Shown here: in pieces, positions 25,532 to 34,647 of the stretch
Layout: each line of letters begins with the position of its first letter
Numbering within the stretch: position 1 is the stretch's first letter
NCBI RefSeq assembly: GCF_037546185.1
Contig: NZ_JAWMWH010000001.1
Span: 372,001-436,000, forward strand
Reading direction: 5' to 3'
Length of the DNA: 64,000 nucleotides
Source: Nicoliella lavandulae
GTDB lineage: Bacteria; Bacillota; Bacilli; Lactobacillales; Lactobacillaceae
The notes under the pieces: generated by a model
What the model was told of the DNA's origin: nothing
The model's database searches: none
Seen by the model: only the letters and a program-made list of their open reading frames with translations
Position numbers and translations under genes: made by a program

Positions 25532-26935
25532 TTATTTAACTGAGTTATTTGATTCTTGATTATTAATGGCTTCCTTTTGGTTCTTGGCAGCAGCATTAAT
25601 TTCAATTTCATGTTTCAAGTCTTCATAACCTGGCTTACCTAATAGTGCAAACATGTTTTTCTTGTATGCTTCCACACCAGGTTGGTTAAATGGATTAATC
25701 CCATTCAAGTAAGCAGAGACCGCAATTCCAAATTCGAAGAAGTAAATTAATTCTCCTAAACTATAAGCACTTTGGTCCTTAACGTTCACCATCATATTAG
25801 GCACGCCACCGTTTGTGTGCGCCAAAATAACACTTTCGAATGCTTTTTGGTTAACGTAGTTCATGGTCTTACCTTCTAGATATTGAATTCCATCCCCATT
25901 GTTACCAGTTTCTGGAACATCAACATCAAATGGTGGTTGTTTGATTGAAACAACGGTTTCCATTAGATTCCGCATTCCTTCTTGAATGTATTGTCCAAGG
26001 GAATGCAAATCAGTGGAGAAGTTAGCGGAACTAGGGTAAATTCCCTTATTGTTTTTCCCTTCTGTTTCACCAGCTAGTTGTTTCCACCATTCAGCTAAGA
26101 ACCGTAAGTTAGGTTCATAGTTTTCTAGGATTTCATTAGTGTATCCTTTCCGGTATAAGATATTCCGGTAAGCAGCATACTTTAATGCCCCATTTTCAGC
26201 TAATGGTTTCGTTGTGTAGAAGTCTTGCGCATCAGCAGCTCCTTGCATCAATTCGTCAATATCAACTCCGGAAGCAGCAATTGGCAATAACCCTACTGGG
26301 CATAGTACCGAGTAACGGCCACCAATGCCATCAGGAATAATGAATGATTCATACCCATTCGCATTCACTTCTTGTCTAAGGGCACCGTTTTTAGCATCTG
26401 TGGTAACGTAGATGCGCTTTTTAGCGTCTGCTTCACCATACTTTTCAACTAATAACTTTCTGAACACCCGAAAGGCAATGGCTGGTTCAGTGGTCGTCCC
26501 GGACTTAGAAATCACGTTTACTGAAAAGTCACGGTCACCAATTAACTTAATGAGGTCATGAATGTAAGAACCACTAATTGAGTTTCCCGCAAAGATAACT
26601 TGTGGGAATTCACGTTGATCATCTGGAGTGGATTCGTAGAAGTTATCGTGTAGGAAGTCGAGTGCCATCTTAGCACCTAAATACGAGCCACCAATTCCAA
26701 TTACAACTAAAACCTTGGAATCGGATTGAATTTGTTTAGCAGCCTTTTTAATCCGGTCAAATTCTTCACGGTCATAGTCCTTTGGCAAGGTTAACCATTC
26801 ACGCATTTGGCTTTCAACCCCGGTCCCGTTGATCAATTCATCGCGGGCCGTGTTCAACATTGGTTGAATTTCCTTTAATTCGTTTGGTTCAACAAAGTTA
26901 GTTAATGCTGATTCATCAAATGATACGTTTGTCAT
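25532..26935 (-). CDS. pgi: Glucose-6-phosphate isomerase
   Basis: 467 residues, a little longer at the C-terminus than usual Gram-positive forms (tail AAKNQKEAINNQESNNSVK). VLVVIGIGGSYLGAKMALDFL, VISKSGTTTEPAIAFR (phosphosugar SIS domain), GGRYSVLCPVGLLP and the C-terminal GVEAYKKNMFALLG are diagnostic. Interconverts glucose-6-P and fructose-6-P. Twenty-four bases after the fructokinase gene, so they form a unit feeding fructose into hexose phosphate pools. Confidence 0.97.
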   Translation of the reverse strand: MTNVSFDESALTNFVEPNELKEIQPMLNTARDELINGTGVESQMREWLTLPKDYDREEFDRIKKAAKQIQSDSKVLVVIGIGGSYLGAKMALDFLHDNFYESTPDDQREFPQVIFAGNSISGSYIHDLIKLIGDRDFSVNVISKSGTTTEPAIAFRVFRKLLVEKYGEADAKKRIYVTTDAKNGALRQEVNANGYESFIIPDGIGGRYSVLCPVGLLPIAASGVDIDELMQGAADAQDFYTTKPLAENGALKYAAYRNILYRKGYTNEILENYEPNLRFLAEWWKQLAGETEGKNNKGIYPSSANFSTDLHSLGQYIQEGMRNLMETVVSIKQPPFDVDVPETGNNGDGIQYLEGKTMNYVNQKAFESVILAHTNGGVPNMMVNVKDQSAYSLGELIYFFEFGIAVSAYLNGINPFNQPGVEAYKKNMFALLGKPGYEDLKHEIEINAAAKNQKEAINNQESNNSVK

Positions 26936-26959
26936 ATTATCACCTCGTGATTAATGTGG

Positions 26960-27853
26960 TTAAATTTTAACGATGTTTTCTTTGTAGTATTGTTTGAGTG
27001 CTAACGAGAAATTACCGACCGTTGCAGACCCATTGTGGGCTACCTTTGGCATTTGAATGTATTCATTCAAGTCACCAACTGCAACATAGTCATTAAAGAT
27101 TTCTTTGAAGTGGACTCTGACCATGTCTAGGAATGGCTCGCTTACCACGCCACCACCAAAGATGATCCGTTCTGGCCGAATGAATAACGTTGCTTGAACC
27201 GCAGCTTGTGCTACGTAGTATGCAACATAATCCCAGGCTGGATCGGTCAATGGAACGTCCTTACCCTTCTTACCAGTCCGCGCATCGAACGTAGGACCTG
27301 AAGCAAGGCCTTCTAAACAATCACCGTGATAAGGACAAATCCCTTTGAAGTTTTCATCACCCTTAGCTCTCTTTAATTTAACATGTCCGGCTTCAGGGTG
27401 ACCAATTGAACCGAGAAAGTGGCCGTTATTAACGATTCCAGCTCCAACTCCAGTTCCAATCGTGTAATATACTAATGAATGAATTGGATTGTGGTTTTTA
27501 ATCGATGTAATGTATTCGCCATAAGCAGATCCATTAACATCAGTTGTCCAATACATTGGCACATCAAAGTATTTCTTCATGGTTCCTAAGAAATTAGTGT
27601 TTGACCAGTGTTTCTTAGGGGTATCCGTGATGTACCCATATTTTGGATTATCAATCCGAACTTCAATTGGTCCAAACGAAGCAATTCCAATGGCTTTAAT
27701 GTCAGGAAACTTCTTGAAGTATTCAACACATTTGCCAATCGTTTCTTCTGGAGTAGTAGTTGGAATGTGAACACTATCTCTAATGTTGAAATCTTCATCC
27801 CCAACTGCACATACGAACTTAGTTCCACCGGCTTCAATACTTCCAAATAGCAT
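26960..27853 (-). CDS. ROK-family fructokinase
   Basis: 297 residues from ATG 27853, eight bases after AGAGG; two earlier in-frame starts crowd the ribosome site. FGSIEAGGTKFVCAVG is the ATP phosphate loop, TTDVNGSAYGE holds the catalytic Asp, IGHPEAGHVKLKR and CPYHGDCLEG give the HxnCxHxxC zinc site, and IIFGGGVVS completes the ROK fold. Phosphorylates fructose (possibly mannose). Coupled to pgi. Promoter at 27947-27975 has a cre site over the -35, hence CcpA control. Confidence 0.92.
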   Translation of the reverse strand: MLFGSIEAGGTKFVCAVGDEDFNIRDSVHIPTTTPEETIGKCVEYFKKFPDIKAIGIASFGPIEVRIDNPKYGYITDTPKKHWSNTNFLGTMKKYFDVPMYWTTDVNGSAYGEYITSIKNHNPIHSLVYYTIGTGVGAGIVNNGHFLGSIGHPEAGHVKLKRAKGDENFKGICPYHGDCLEGLASGPTFDARTGKKGKDVPLTDPAWDYVAYYVAQAAVQATLFIRPERIIFGGGVVSEPFLDMVRVHFKEIFNDYVAVGDLNEYIQMPKVAHNGSATVGNFSLALKQYYKENIVKI

Positions 27854-27946
27854 TGCCATCACCTCTGATTATTTAACTTCAATTTTAATTCTCGTTTAAC
27901 TTATATTATACACTGTAGAAAGCTCTCTTTGCTTTTCTACAACTAA

Positions 27947-27975
27947 AAGATAGCACTTATTGAAAGCGGTTTCAA
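27947..27975 (-). promoter_or_regulatory. Fructokinase promoter with cre site
   Basis: -35 TTGAAA (27975-27970), 17-bp spacer, -10 TATCTT (27952-27947). The cre-like TGAAACCGCTTTCA (27961-27974) overlaps the -35. A 27913-27940 inverted repeat lies in the leader. Confidence 0.8.
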
Positions 27976-28021
27976 CAATAAACAACGATTATTTTTTATT
28001 TTTATTTTTTAGTTAAAATCA

Positions 28022-28050
28022 TTGAAAGCGCTTTCCCATTGTGCTATTTT
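28022..28050 (+). promoter_or_regulatory. Promoter of ROK paralogue with perfect cre site
   Basis: -35 TTGAAA (28022-28027), 17-bp spacer, -10 TATTTT (28045-28050). TGAAAGCGCTTTCC (28023-28036) fits the cre consensus TGWAARCGYTWNCW perfectly and covers the -35: mirror-image of the divergent fructokinase promoter. Confidence 0.85.
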
Positions 28051-28095
28051 TAAAGTGTAAATTAGCTTAGCAAACCTGAAAAGAGGGATTGGCAT

Positions 28096-28995
28096 ATGTT
28101 ATTATTAGGCAGTATTGAATTTCGTGACGAAGACGTCACCTGCGCCGTTGGTGATGGCCACGTTAAAATTATTGATAAAGTTGAATTCCCATTGACTGAT
28201 CCTAAAACCACCTTGGGAAATGTAATTCGGTATTTTCAAAAATTTGATGATGTTAAAGCAATTGGCGTGTCATCATTTGGTCCATTGGAATTAAGAAATT
28301 ACTCATCTAAATATGGATACATTCTAGATTCTTCGCGGCCCCAATGGTCAAACGTTAATTTATTGGGAACGCTTAAGCAATACCTCAAAGTCCCAATCTC
28401 ATTCACTACTGACGTTAACAGTACTGCTTATGGTGAGTACATCACTTCCGTACTTGCCAACCATCCAGTGCTCTCCCTTGTATACATCACCATTAGTAAA
28501 GGGGTTGGTGCTGGGATCGTTAACGATGGTGAACTCATTGGTTATCAGGGTAGTCCTGAAATCGGTCACATCTACCCTGAACGCCATCCAGACGATCAAA
28601 CCTTTAAGGGAACCTGTCCTTACCAAGGTGATTGTCTAGAGGGCTTGGTTGCTGAACCAGCATTTGAAGCGCGATTCGGCAAGAGCTATAAGGAAATCTC
28701 CATGTTCGAACCGATTTGGGACATCGTTGCTTACTACATTGCCCAATCTGCCATTCAAGCCACCCTATTAATGCGTCCACAAAAGATCATCTTAGGTGGC
28801 GACATTGTAAATGAAGTGGAATTACAAAAGATTAAACAACAATTTCAGAAACTATTGAACAATTACGTTGACGTTGGCCCTATCGATGACTACCTAGTTG
28901 CCCCTTCTAATTCTAGTCGTAAGTTATCTATTATCGGTAATTTATCTTTGGCTAAGAAGGAATTTTATTCGGCATCGGATGTGACGATTGAATAA
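28096..28995 (+). CDS. Fructokinase paralogue lacking the ATP signature (pseudokinase-like)
   Basis: 299 residues, full length and clearly homologous to the divergent fructokinase (FGPLELRNYSSKYGYI, TTDVNSTAYGEYITS, CPYQGDCLEGL). Key positions have changed: the phosphate loop IEAGGTKFVCAVG is IEFRDEDVTCAVG, so GGTK is gone; TIGTGVGAG is TISKGVGAG; GHPEAGH is GSPEIGH; FGGG is LGGD. The general-base Asp remains. It probably cannot use ATP normally and may bind sugar as a sensor, or be decaying; its reading frame, promoter and cre site are intact. A partial second copy is at 31703-32200. Confidence 0.8.
   Translation: MLLLGSIEFRDEDVTCAVGDGHVKIIDKVEFPLTDPKTTLGNVIRYFQKFDDVKAIGVSSFGPLELRNYSSKYGYILDSSRPQWSNVNLLGTLKQYLKVPISFTTDVNSTAYGEYITSVLANHPVLSLVYITISKGVGAGIVNDGELIGYQGSPEIGHIYPERHPDDQTFKGTCPYQGDCLEGLVAEPAFEARFGKSYKEISMFEPIWDIVAYYIAQSAIQATLLMRPQKIILGGDIVNEVELQKIKQQFQKLLNNYVDVGPIDDYLVAPSNSSRKLSIIGNLSLAKKEFYSASDVTIE
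28495..28995 (+). repeat. Half-kilobase direct repeat, copy 1
   Basis: The 3' half of the ROK paralogue; about 500 bp nearly identical to 31703-32200 with scattered, mostly silent differences. The two copies flank the PadR/MFS unit. Confidence 0.9.
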
Positions 28996-29042
28996 GAAAA
29001 TCCGATCCACATTTAAAAACTAATAATGACAAGCATAATAAA

Positions 29043-29107
29043 TAAACAGTTCCGTTAATAGTAATAAGGAATAGCCTTCCTTTTATAGTTAACGAAACTG
29101 TTTTTTA
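29043..29107 (+). terminator. Intrinsic terminator of ROK paralogue
   Basis: AACAGTTcCGTTAA pairs with TTAACGaAACTGTT over a long internal loop, followed by TTTTTTATT. A related hairpin follows the truncated copy at 32329. Confidence 0.75.
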
Positions 29108-29175
29108 TTATATTAATTTAATTCCTTAATTCTGGCACTAAAATAATTAAGATTTTTTACCACTAATATCCATAC

Positions 29176-29703
29176 TTAATCGTAATTTTGTAATTTGCTT
29201 AGCTCTTTTTTTAAAAAATCAATACTAGAACTATAATAAACAATTCCATAATCATATGTAAATTTATGATTATTATTCATGCCATTATTTTTCCATTTTT
29301 TTAAATTTAATTTTAATAAATCTAATTTATGTTGTTTCATATTTATTTGTTTCTCAATTAGTTTTATTTTTTCATTCTTTGAAAAATTCACACCAAAATA
29401 CATTTTCATCAAAAAATCTGATTTAAATTCATCTTCCTCAAGATTTGTATGAAGAGCTTTTTTTAATTCTTTTTCACCTAAAGGGAGAATAGAAAAAATA
29501 TTTTTATTAGGTTTTCCTTCTTGAGAAACCTTTTCTTTTTTTACGCATTTATTATTCTCTAATGTCCTTAGAGTTGGATAAATCATTCCATAACTACCTT
29601 CATAGAAATGATCAAATTGATTCTGAAGAATTTCGTTTATTTCATAACCGGTTAATGGTCCTTTAGAATTAAGCAATCCTAGTATAATATCTTTACCTTT
29701 CAC
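29176..29703 (-). CDS. PadR-family transcriptional regulator
   Basis: 175 residues, GTG start at 29703. DIILGLLNSKGPLTGYEINEIL and SYGMIYPTLRTLENNKCVKKE are the PadR winged helix; the C-terminal part (IEKQINMKQHKLDLLKLNL) is the helical dimerisation arm. Very AT-rich, unlike pgi and fructokinase. Same strand as and 322 bases beyond the MFS gene; PadR proteins commonly repress such multidrug pumps, and two long inverted repeats (29792-29836, 31601-31657) are candidate operators. Confidence 0.88.
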   Translation of the reverse strand: MKGKDIILGLLNSKGPLTGYEINEILQNQFDHFYEGSYGMIYPTLRTLENNKCVKKEKVSQEGKPNKNIFSILPLGEKELKKALHTNLEEDEFKSDFLMKMYFGVNFSKNEKIKLIEKQINMKQHKLDLLKLNLKKWKNNGMNNNHKFTYDYGIVYYSSSIDFLKKELSKLQNYD

Positions 29704-29791
29704 TTAATCACCCGCTCTTTTTGCATTATACACTTAATAATAAAATTCCGTCTTTTATTTTAAAGTATTTAAACATTGCAGTATATAGTAA

Positions 29792-29836
29792 ATTATTAAA
29801 GCTAAAAACAAATTTATTGTTTTTAGCTTTAATAAT
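29792..29836. repeat. Perfect 19-bp inverted repeat upstream of padR-like gene
   Basis: Arms 29792-29810 and 29818-29836, seven-base loop. On the minus strand the distal arm is next to a TTGTTT...TATATA pair of hexamers, so it may be both the MFS gene's terminator and an operator. The rest of 29704-30025 is AT-rich with no gene. Confidence 0.7.
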
Positions 29837-30025
29837 CTTAATTGAATTAATCCAATGAGTTAAATCGAATACAATAATTTTAGATGCTGACTATTTAATA
29901 GTTCATATTTTAGTTCACTAAATATATTTTTGATATTCAAGAATCATAGTTAATAATATTTTTACTTATTTCGTTAACGTCTGCACCTAATGAAGATGTT
30001 ATTGAAATCTTTGTAATAACAGATG

Positions 30026-31588
30026 TCATTTCCTATCCACACTTTTTTTCTTAAAAAGGAATACTGATAATATTGTTATTATCATAAAAGGTAAAGCCTT
30101 TTTATACAATTCCTTAAAAGCTAATGAATAATTATATTTGCTAACGTTCTTTATTTTGTCTAACTGTTTGTTAATGCTATTGTCCATTTGCACAATGCCA
30201 GTATTAACTTTTTTAACATTCTTAGTGTTCCGATTTTTAATACTTTTATCAGTTTCACTAATTATTTTATTTTTAATATTTGATGGAGCTTGTATATTAT
30301 AAATACTTTCATTGGAATATTTTAATGATTCATTTTGAGCATTATTTAGGTTTATATATAAGAAAGTTACAAAAATCGATACTGCTAATACTGATCCAAA
30401 TTGTCTTAACACACCTGCTACACTTTGAGATGAATTTAATAAAGAACCATTAAAGTCTGATGCAGCAATAATAGTTATTGGTCCTGTAATAATTCCATAT
30501 CCAATTCCCATTAAACATCCAAATATAATTGCCAATTTTACTGAATCTAAACCATTATTCGAAAATCCATAGTATCCAATAATCATAAAAATAAATCCTA
30601 TACTTATAAGTAATCGTGCACCTATTTTTTTTAATGCAAATCCTGAAAGTGGGGCTGTTACAAATATCATTAGAGTTATAGGAACAAGCATCATGGATGA
30701 TTTTAATGAATCGTAATTTTCAATATTTGAGTAGTATGTAGGCAAAATAACCGTAACAGCTACTAAAAATAAATTACTTATTAAAATTACTAATGCTGCT
30801 CCCACAAATTGTCGATTTTTAAAAAGATTCATTGGAATCATTGGATCTTTTTGTTTTATTTCTGTGAATATGAATAACATAAAAGAAATTATAGAAATTA
30901 CAAATGTAATTAGTATTTTATATGAATACCAACCCCACGTTCTCCCATTAATCAGTCCTAATGTTAATGAAAACAAAAAAGTAATGATTAATAAAGATCC
31001 AAATAAGTCAAAATTAGCTTTATTCTTCTTTTCATCTTTGAAATTAAATAATAATAATCCAAGAATTAATATGAATAAAACAATAGGTATATTTACAAAA
31101 AATATCCATCTCCACGAAAGATAGTTTGTAATAATACCTCCTATAACTGGACCTAGTGCTGCTGCTAATCCTTGCGTTACTCCCAAACTTGCAATAACAC
31201 CAGTACGATCTCCATCACCTACAATCTTAATACCTAAAGTCATTGATAATGGAAAAACTATAGCGGCACCTATACTTTGAATTGCTCTACTTAAAAGTAA
31301 TAATTCAGTCACGTTAGATATACCAGATAGTAAAGATCCAATTCCAAACAAGAATAAACCAATTATATAAAATTTATATTCACCAAATCTTTCTGAAAGT
31401 TTTGTTAATGGAATTGTTAGTGATGCAAAAAGAATTGTATAAATATTTAATGCCCAAGAAAGACTATCTAGACCAGTATGAAAATCTGATGCAATAGAAG
31501 GCAATGAAACATTCATAATAGTGGTATCCAACATACATATAAAAATACCAAACATAAATATGATATGTTTAAAAAACTTACTTCTCAT
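30026..31588 (-). CDS. DHA2-family MFS drug exporter (EmrB/QacA type)
   Basis: 520 residues from ATG 31588 (GGGGG ribosome site at 31594-31598); the frame stays open upstream but only as antisense of the sugar-kinase fragment. Fourteen predicted spans; FICMLDTTIMNVSLPSIASDF is motif D1 of 14-TMS exporters, SERFGEYKFYIIGLFLFG motif A and LGPVIGGIITNYLSWRWIF motif C of antiporters. AT-rich with PadR. Substrate unknown, probably a cationic or amphipathic drug. Near the C-terminus is a long polar insert before the last span. Confidence 0.9.
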   Translation of the reverse strand: MRSKFFKHIIFMFGIFICMLDTTIMNVSLPSIASDFHTGLDSLSWALNIYTILFASLTIPLTKLSERFGEYKFYIIGLFLFGIGSLLSGISNVTELLLLSRAIQSIGAAIVFPLSMTLGIKIVGDGDRTGVIASLGVTQGLAAALGPVIGGIITNYLSWRWIFFVNIPIVLFILILGLLLFNFKDEKKNKANFDLFGSLLIITFLFSLTLGLINGRTWGWYSYKILITFVISIISFMLFIFTEIKQKDPMIPMNLFKNRQFVGAALVILISNLFLVAVTVILPTYYSNIENYDSLKSSMMLVPITLMIFVTAPLSGFALKKIGARLLISIGFIFMIIGYYGFSNNGLDSVKLAIIFGCLMGIGYGIITGPITIIAASDFNGSLLNSSQSVAGVLRQFGSVLAVSIFVTFLYINLNNAQNESLKYSNESIYNIQAPSNIKNKIISETDKSIKNRNTKNVKKVNTGIVQMDNSINKQLDKIKNVSKYNYSLAFKELYKKALPFMIITILSVFLFKKKSVDRK

Positions 31589-31600
31589 AATTATCCCCCT

Positions 31601-31657
31601 TATATTATTAACATCAACCATATTAACATCATTAATATAGTTGATGTTAATAATATA
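31601..31657. promoter_or_regulatory. 18-bp perfect inverted repeat upstream of MFS gene
   Basis: Arms TATATTATTAACATCAAC (31601-31618) and its exact complement (31640-31657) separated by 21 bases. The spacing puts the arms on the same helix face two turns apart. Likely operator for the PadR protein; includes ATGT...ACAT half-sites as in PadR boxes. Confidence 0.65.
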
Positions 31658-31702
31658 CATTTTATTTATAAAAAAAGCAATGACCATTTTTATTAAAGTA
31701 TT

Positions 31703-32200
31703 AAGGGCTTTGGTGCTGGGATCGTTAACGATGGTGAACTCATTGGTTATCAGGGTAGTCCTGAAATCGGTCACATTTACCCTGAACGCCATCCAGACGA
31801 TCAAACCTTTAAGGGCACCTGTCCTTACCAAGGTGATTGTCTAGAAGGCTTAGTTGCTGAACCAGCATTTGAAGCGCGGTTTGGCAAGAGCTATAAGGAA
31901 ATCTCCATGTTCGAACCCATTTGGGACATTGTTGCTTACTACATTGCTCAATCTGCCATTCAAGCCACCCTATTGATGCGCCCACAAAAGATTATCTTGG
32001 GTGGTGACATTGTTAATGAGGTGGAACTACAAAAGATTAAACAACAATTTCAGAAACTATTGAACAATTACGTTGAAGTTGGCCCTATCGATGACTACCT
32101 AGTTGCCCCTTCCAATTCTAGTCGGAAGTTATCAATCGTTGGTAATCTTTCACTAGCTAAGAAGGAATTTTACTCGGCATCGGATGTAACAATGGATTAA
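31703..32200 (+). pseudogene. Truncated second copy of the ROK paralogue
   Basis: From about 31703 the DNA matches 28495-28995 closely, in frame to the same C-terminal residues (LSLAKKEFYSASDVT), but the first 135 codons and promoter are gone, replaced by the MFS upstream region. An internal ATG at 31907 gives only 97 residues. Differences between the copies are mostly third-position, so both were constrained for some time after duplication. Remnant, not expected to be functional. Confidence 0.85.
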
Positions 32201-32204
32201 GAAA

Positions 32205-32395
32205 AGCCCACCAGGATTTATTGATGGTGGGTCTTTCTATTAGTGCTTACAATTATTTGCTTTTAGCCTTAATCTAAATTAGAATATAAATAATCAAATA
32301 TTGGTAATTGCAGGCGTAACCAAATGAACAGTGCCGTTGAAATCATGAAGGAGTGATTATCCCTTTATTTTATTCAATGCGCACTGTTTTTTATT
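32205..32395 (+). terminator. Two hairpins after the truncated copy
   Basis: CCCACCA/TGGTGGG at about 32206-32234 with a T-rich tail, and AACAGTGCcGTTGAA / TTCAATgcGCACTGTT (32329-32390) with TTTTTT. The second resembles the terminator at 29043-29107, so the duplication included it. Confidence 0.7.
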
Positions 32396-32423
32396 ATATT
32401 CATAATTATTTGGAGGAATTTAT

Positions 32424-32942
32424 ATGGCTACGACTTATGTTAGAATTGCACAGGAATCTGATTTAACATCAATCATGAACATCATTAATGAAGCTAAAGC
32501 ACTACTAAAAGCCGATGGAAGTAATCAGTGGCAAGCTGGATATCCGAATGCATCCACGATTAGTACAGACATCATCAAAAAGAATAGTTACGTATTAATT
32601 ATTGATGGAAAAATCGCTGGTACTGCTTGTTTAACAAGTGAACCCGAACCAAATTACAGTGAGATTGACGGTAGTTGGCAGCATCCTGATGAACCATATC
32701 AAGTTATCCATCGAATTGCCATTTCAGGTCAATATCGTGGAATGCACTTAGGCTCATTTTTCTTATCCAATCTAATCACCATTTCTAGCATTAGCGGGTT
32801 TAAAAACATTCGCTTTGATACCCGCCCTATCAACACCCGGATGCAGTATTTAGGAACCAACTTTGGTTTTAAATATTGCGGTATCATTCATGATGCTTTT
32901 GATGTTACCCAACCACAATATGCATACGAATTAAAATTATAA
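32424..32942 (+). CDS. GNAT family N-acetyltransferase (paralogue of 24320)
   Basis: 172 residues; GGAGGAA seven bases before ATG. MNIINEAKALLKADGSNQWQ, VIHRIAISGQYRGMHLGSFF and FDTRPINTRMQYLGTNF match the protein at 24320-24835 block by block. Two paralogues about 8 kb apart on opposite strands flank the pgi/sugar-kinase cluster. Acceptor unknown. Confidence 0.85.
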   Translation: MATTYVRIAQESDLTSIMNIINEAKALLKADGSNQWQAGYPNASTISTDIIKKNSYVLIIDGKIAGTACLTSEPEPNYSEIDGSWQHPDEPYQVIHRIAISGQYRGMHLGSFFLSNLITISSISGFKNIRFDTRPINTRMQYLGTNFGFKYCGIIHDAFDVTQPQYAYELKL

Positions 32943-32948
32943 CACCCA

Positions 32949-32987
32949 AAAACGCTAACCAGCTCCAGCTGATTAGCGTTTTTTAAT
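32949..32987. terminator. Bidirectional intrinsic terminator
   Basis: AAAAACGCTAAcCAGCT / AGCTGaTTAGCGTTTTTT; between convergent genes. Confidence 0.85.
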
Positions 32988-32992
32988 AGAAT

Positions 32993-34633
32993 TTATTTAG
33001 TTAAATATGCATCCGTAAAGTTCCAAATTGCACCAGTTGGGGAATACCCAATCCCTTTAATGTTCGTCTTCATAACTTGTGGTTGGGAACGTTGGTAGAA
33101 TGGGATAATCCCTTGTTCATCCATTAGAATTTTTTGTGCCTTGATCATATCATCCCACCGCTTACCAGGATTATTAGCATCCGTCGTCTCAGCAGCATTT
33201 ACGTATTGGTTATAAGCGGCGTTATTCCACTTACCAAAGTTATAAGGATTGTCCTTAGTAAATAGCTTTAGATATGCCATTGGATCAGGATAATTAGTTT
33301 GCCAACCAGCAACGGTAATATCAAACTGACCACTTGCTGCTCTAGTCATCCGTGTCTTTTGTGGTACGTTTTGAGTATTCACCTTAAAGCCAGGTAGTTT
33401 TTGGAACGCACTTTGCAAGAATTCGTTCACAGATTTACCTAGTGGGGTGTCATCATAAGTAATCGTAGCGCTAATTGATTTCTTACCGATTTGCTTCAAT
33501 CCCTTTGCAAAGAGGGCTTTGGCTTCCTTTTCATTATAAGAAACGGCGTCTTTTACATAGGCTGCATCGGTAAAGTCCTTGCCATTATACTTAGCAACGC
33601 CTTTCCCTACGGCCCCCTTAGCTGGGAATGAGCCATCACCCATTACGTCATTAGTAAATTGGGCCCGGTTAATAATCATTGAAAGGGCCTTTCTAATGTT
33701 CATATTTCTGAACGCAGCGACCTTCTTTTGGTTCAACTCAACGTAGTAAGTTCCTGAATTAGACCGTTGGTGATATTCTGGGCTGTTCTTATAATGATCA
33801 ACCTGTTGTTTCGTTGATAGCATCATTTCATCTAACTTACCGGATTGATACTCGTTATAAGCAGTTCCAGAATCCTTTTCAACGTTGACTTTTACCTTTT
33901 GAATCTTAGTATGATCGGCATTCCAATATTCATTATTTTTAACTAGTGTCCAGGATTCATTGGTTCCATTCCAGTTGGTGACCTTATATGGCCCATTGTA
34001 AATGCTAGTTTGTGCACTAGTCCCATACTTAGAACCGTACTTCTTAACAAATGCTTCCTTTTGGGGGAAGAAGTCTGAACCAGTAATTAAGTATTTAAAG
34101 TATGGTTCTGGTTGGGACAACTTGATTACCAACTTGTACTTACCAACAGCTTTCACACCGAGGCTACTAAGTGGCATCTTGCCGTTGCGCACGGCATCGT
34201 AGTTTTCAACGTGGTCAAAATCATATGCAGTCTGTGAGGCCGTCTTGGGATTCACCGTTCGTTGCATCCCATATACAAAGTCTTGGGCGGTCACTTCAGA
34301 GCCATCACTCCATTTAGAGTGACGAAGGTTAAATGTATACGTCTTACCATCCTTGGAGACGCTGTAGTCCTTAGCTACCCCTGGTTTAACAGTGCTACCA
34401 TTAATATTAATCAATAGACCTTGGTTCGTATTTTGTAGCGTATTTTGACTAATTGAATCTGATGCTTTAGAAGGGTCTAACGTAACTAATTCCGTAGTTT
34501 CCATCCAATTAATTGGTTTAGTGGTTCCATTATTACTCGTTTTAGTATTATCACTACTATTTTGATTGCCACACGCTGCCATCCCAATGGCCATCATTGC
34601 GGCAGCCGCAAAAATAAATCCTTTTTTCTTCAT
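32993..34633 (-). CDS. Peptide ABC transporter substrate-binding lipoprotein
   Basis: 546 residues, solute-binding family 5 (OppA type). Signal and lipobox MAIGMAACGNQ; then TTELVTLDPSKASDSISQNT, SDGSEVTAQDFVYGMQRTVNP (the family signature), and GWQTNYPDPMAYLKLF near the C-terminus. No permease or ATPase genes nearby, so it must use a transporter encoded elsewhere. Lies 14 bases after the broken amidohydrolase and is probably controlled by the same T-box. Paralogue at 46674, remnant at 11582. Confidence 0.93.
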   Translation of the reverse strand: MKKKGFIFAAAAMMAIGMAACGNQNSSDNTKTSNNGTTKPINWMETTELVTLDPSKASDSISQNTLQNTNQGLLININGSTVKPGVAKDYSVSKDGKTYTFNLRHSKWSDGSEVTAQDFVYGMQRTVNPKTASQTAYDFDHVENYDAVRNGKMPLSSLGVKAVGKYKLVIKLSQPEPYFKYLITGSDFFPQKEAFVKKYGSKYGTSAQTSIYNGPYKVTNWNGTNESWTLVKNNEYWNADHTKIQKVKVNVEKDSGTAYNEYQSGKLDEMMLSTKQQVDHYKNSPEYHQRSNSGTYYVELNQKKVAAFRNMNIRKALSMIINRAQFTNDVMGDGSFPAKGAVGKGVAKYNGKDFTDAAYVKDAVSYNEKEAKALFAKGLKQIGKKSISATITYDDTPLGKSVNEFLQSAFQKLPGFKVNTQNVPQKTRMTRAASGQFDITVAGWQTNYPDPMAYLKLFTKDNPYNFGKWNNAAYNQYVNAAETTDANNPGKRWDDMIKAQKILMDEQGIIPFYQRSQPQVMKTNIKGIGYSPTGAIWNFTDAYLTK

Positions 34634-34647
34634 TATGTTCTACCTCC

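Noticed and set aside
30026..31831. N-terminal extension of the MFS protein to 31831
   Set aside because: The extension is the antisense of the truncated sugar-kinase copy; the ATG at 31588 has the ribosome site.
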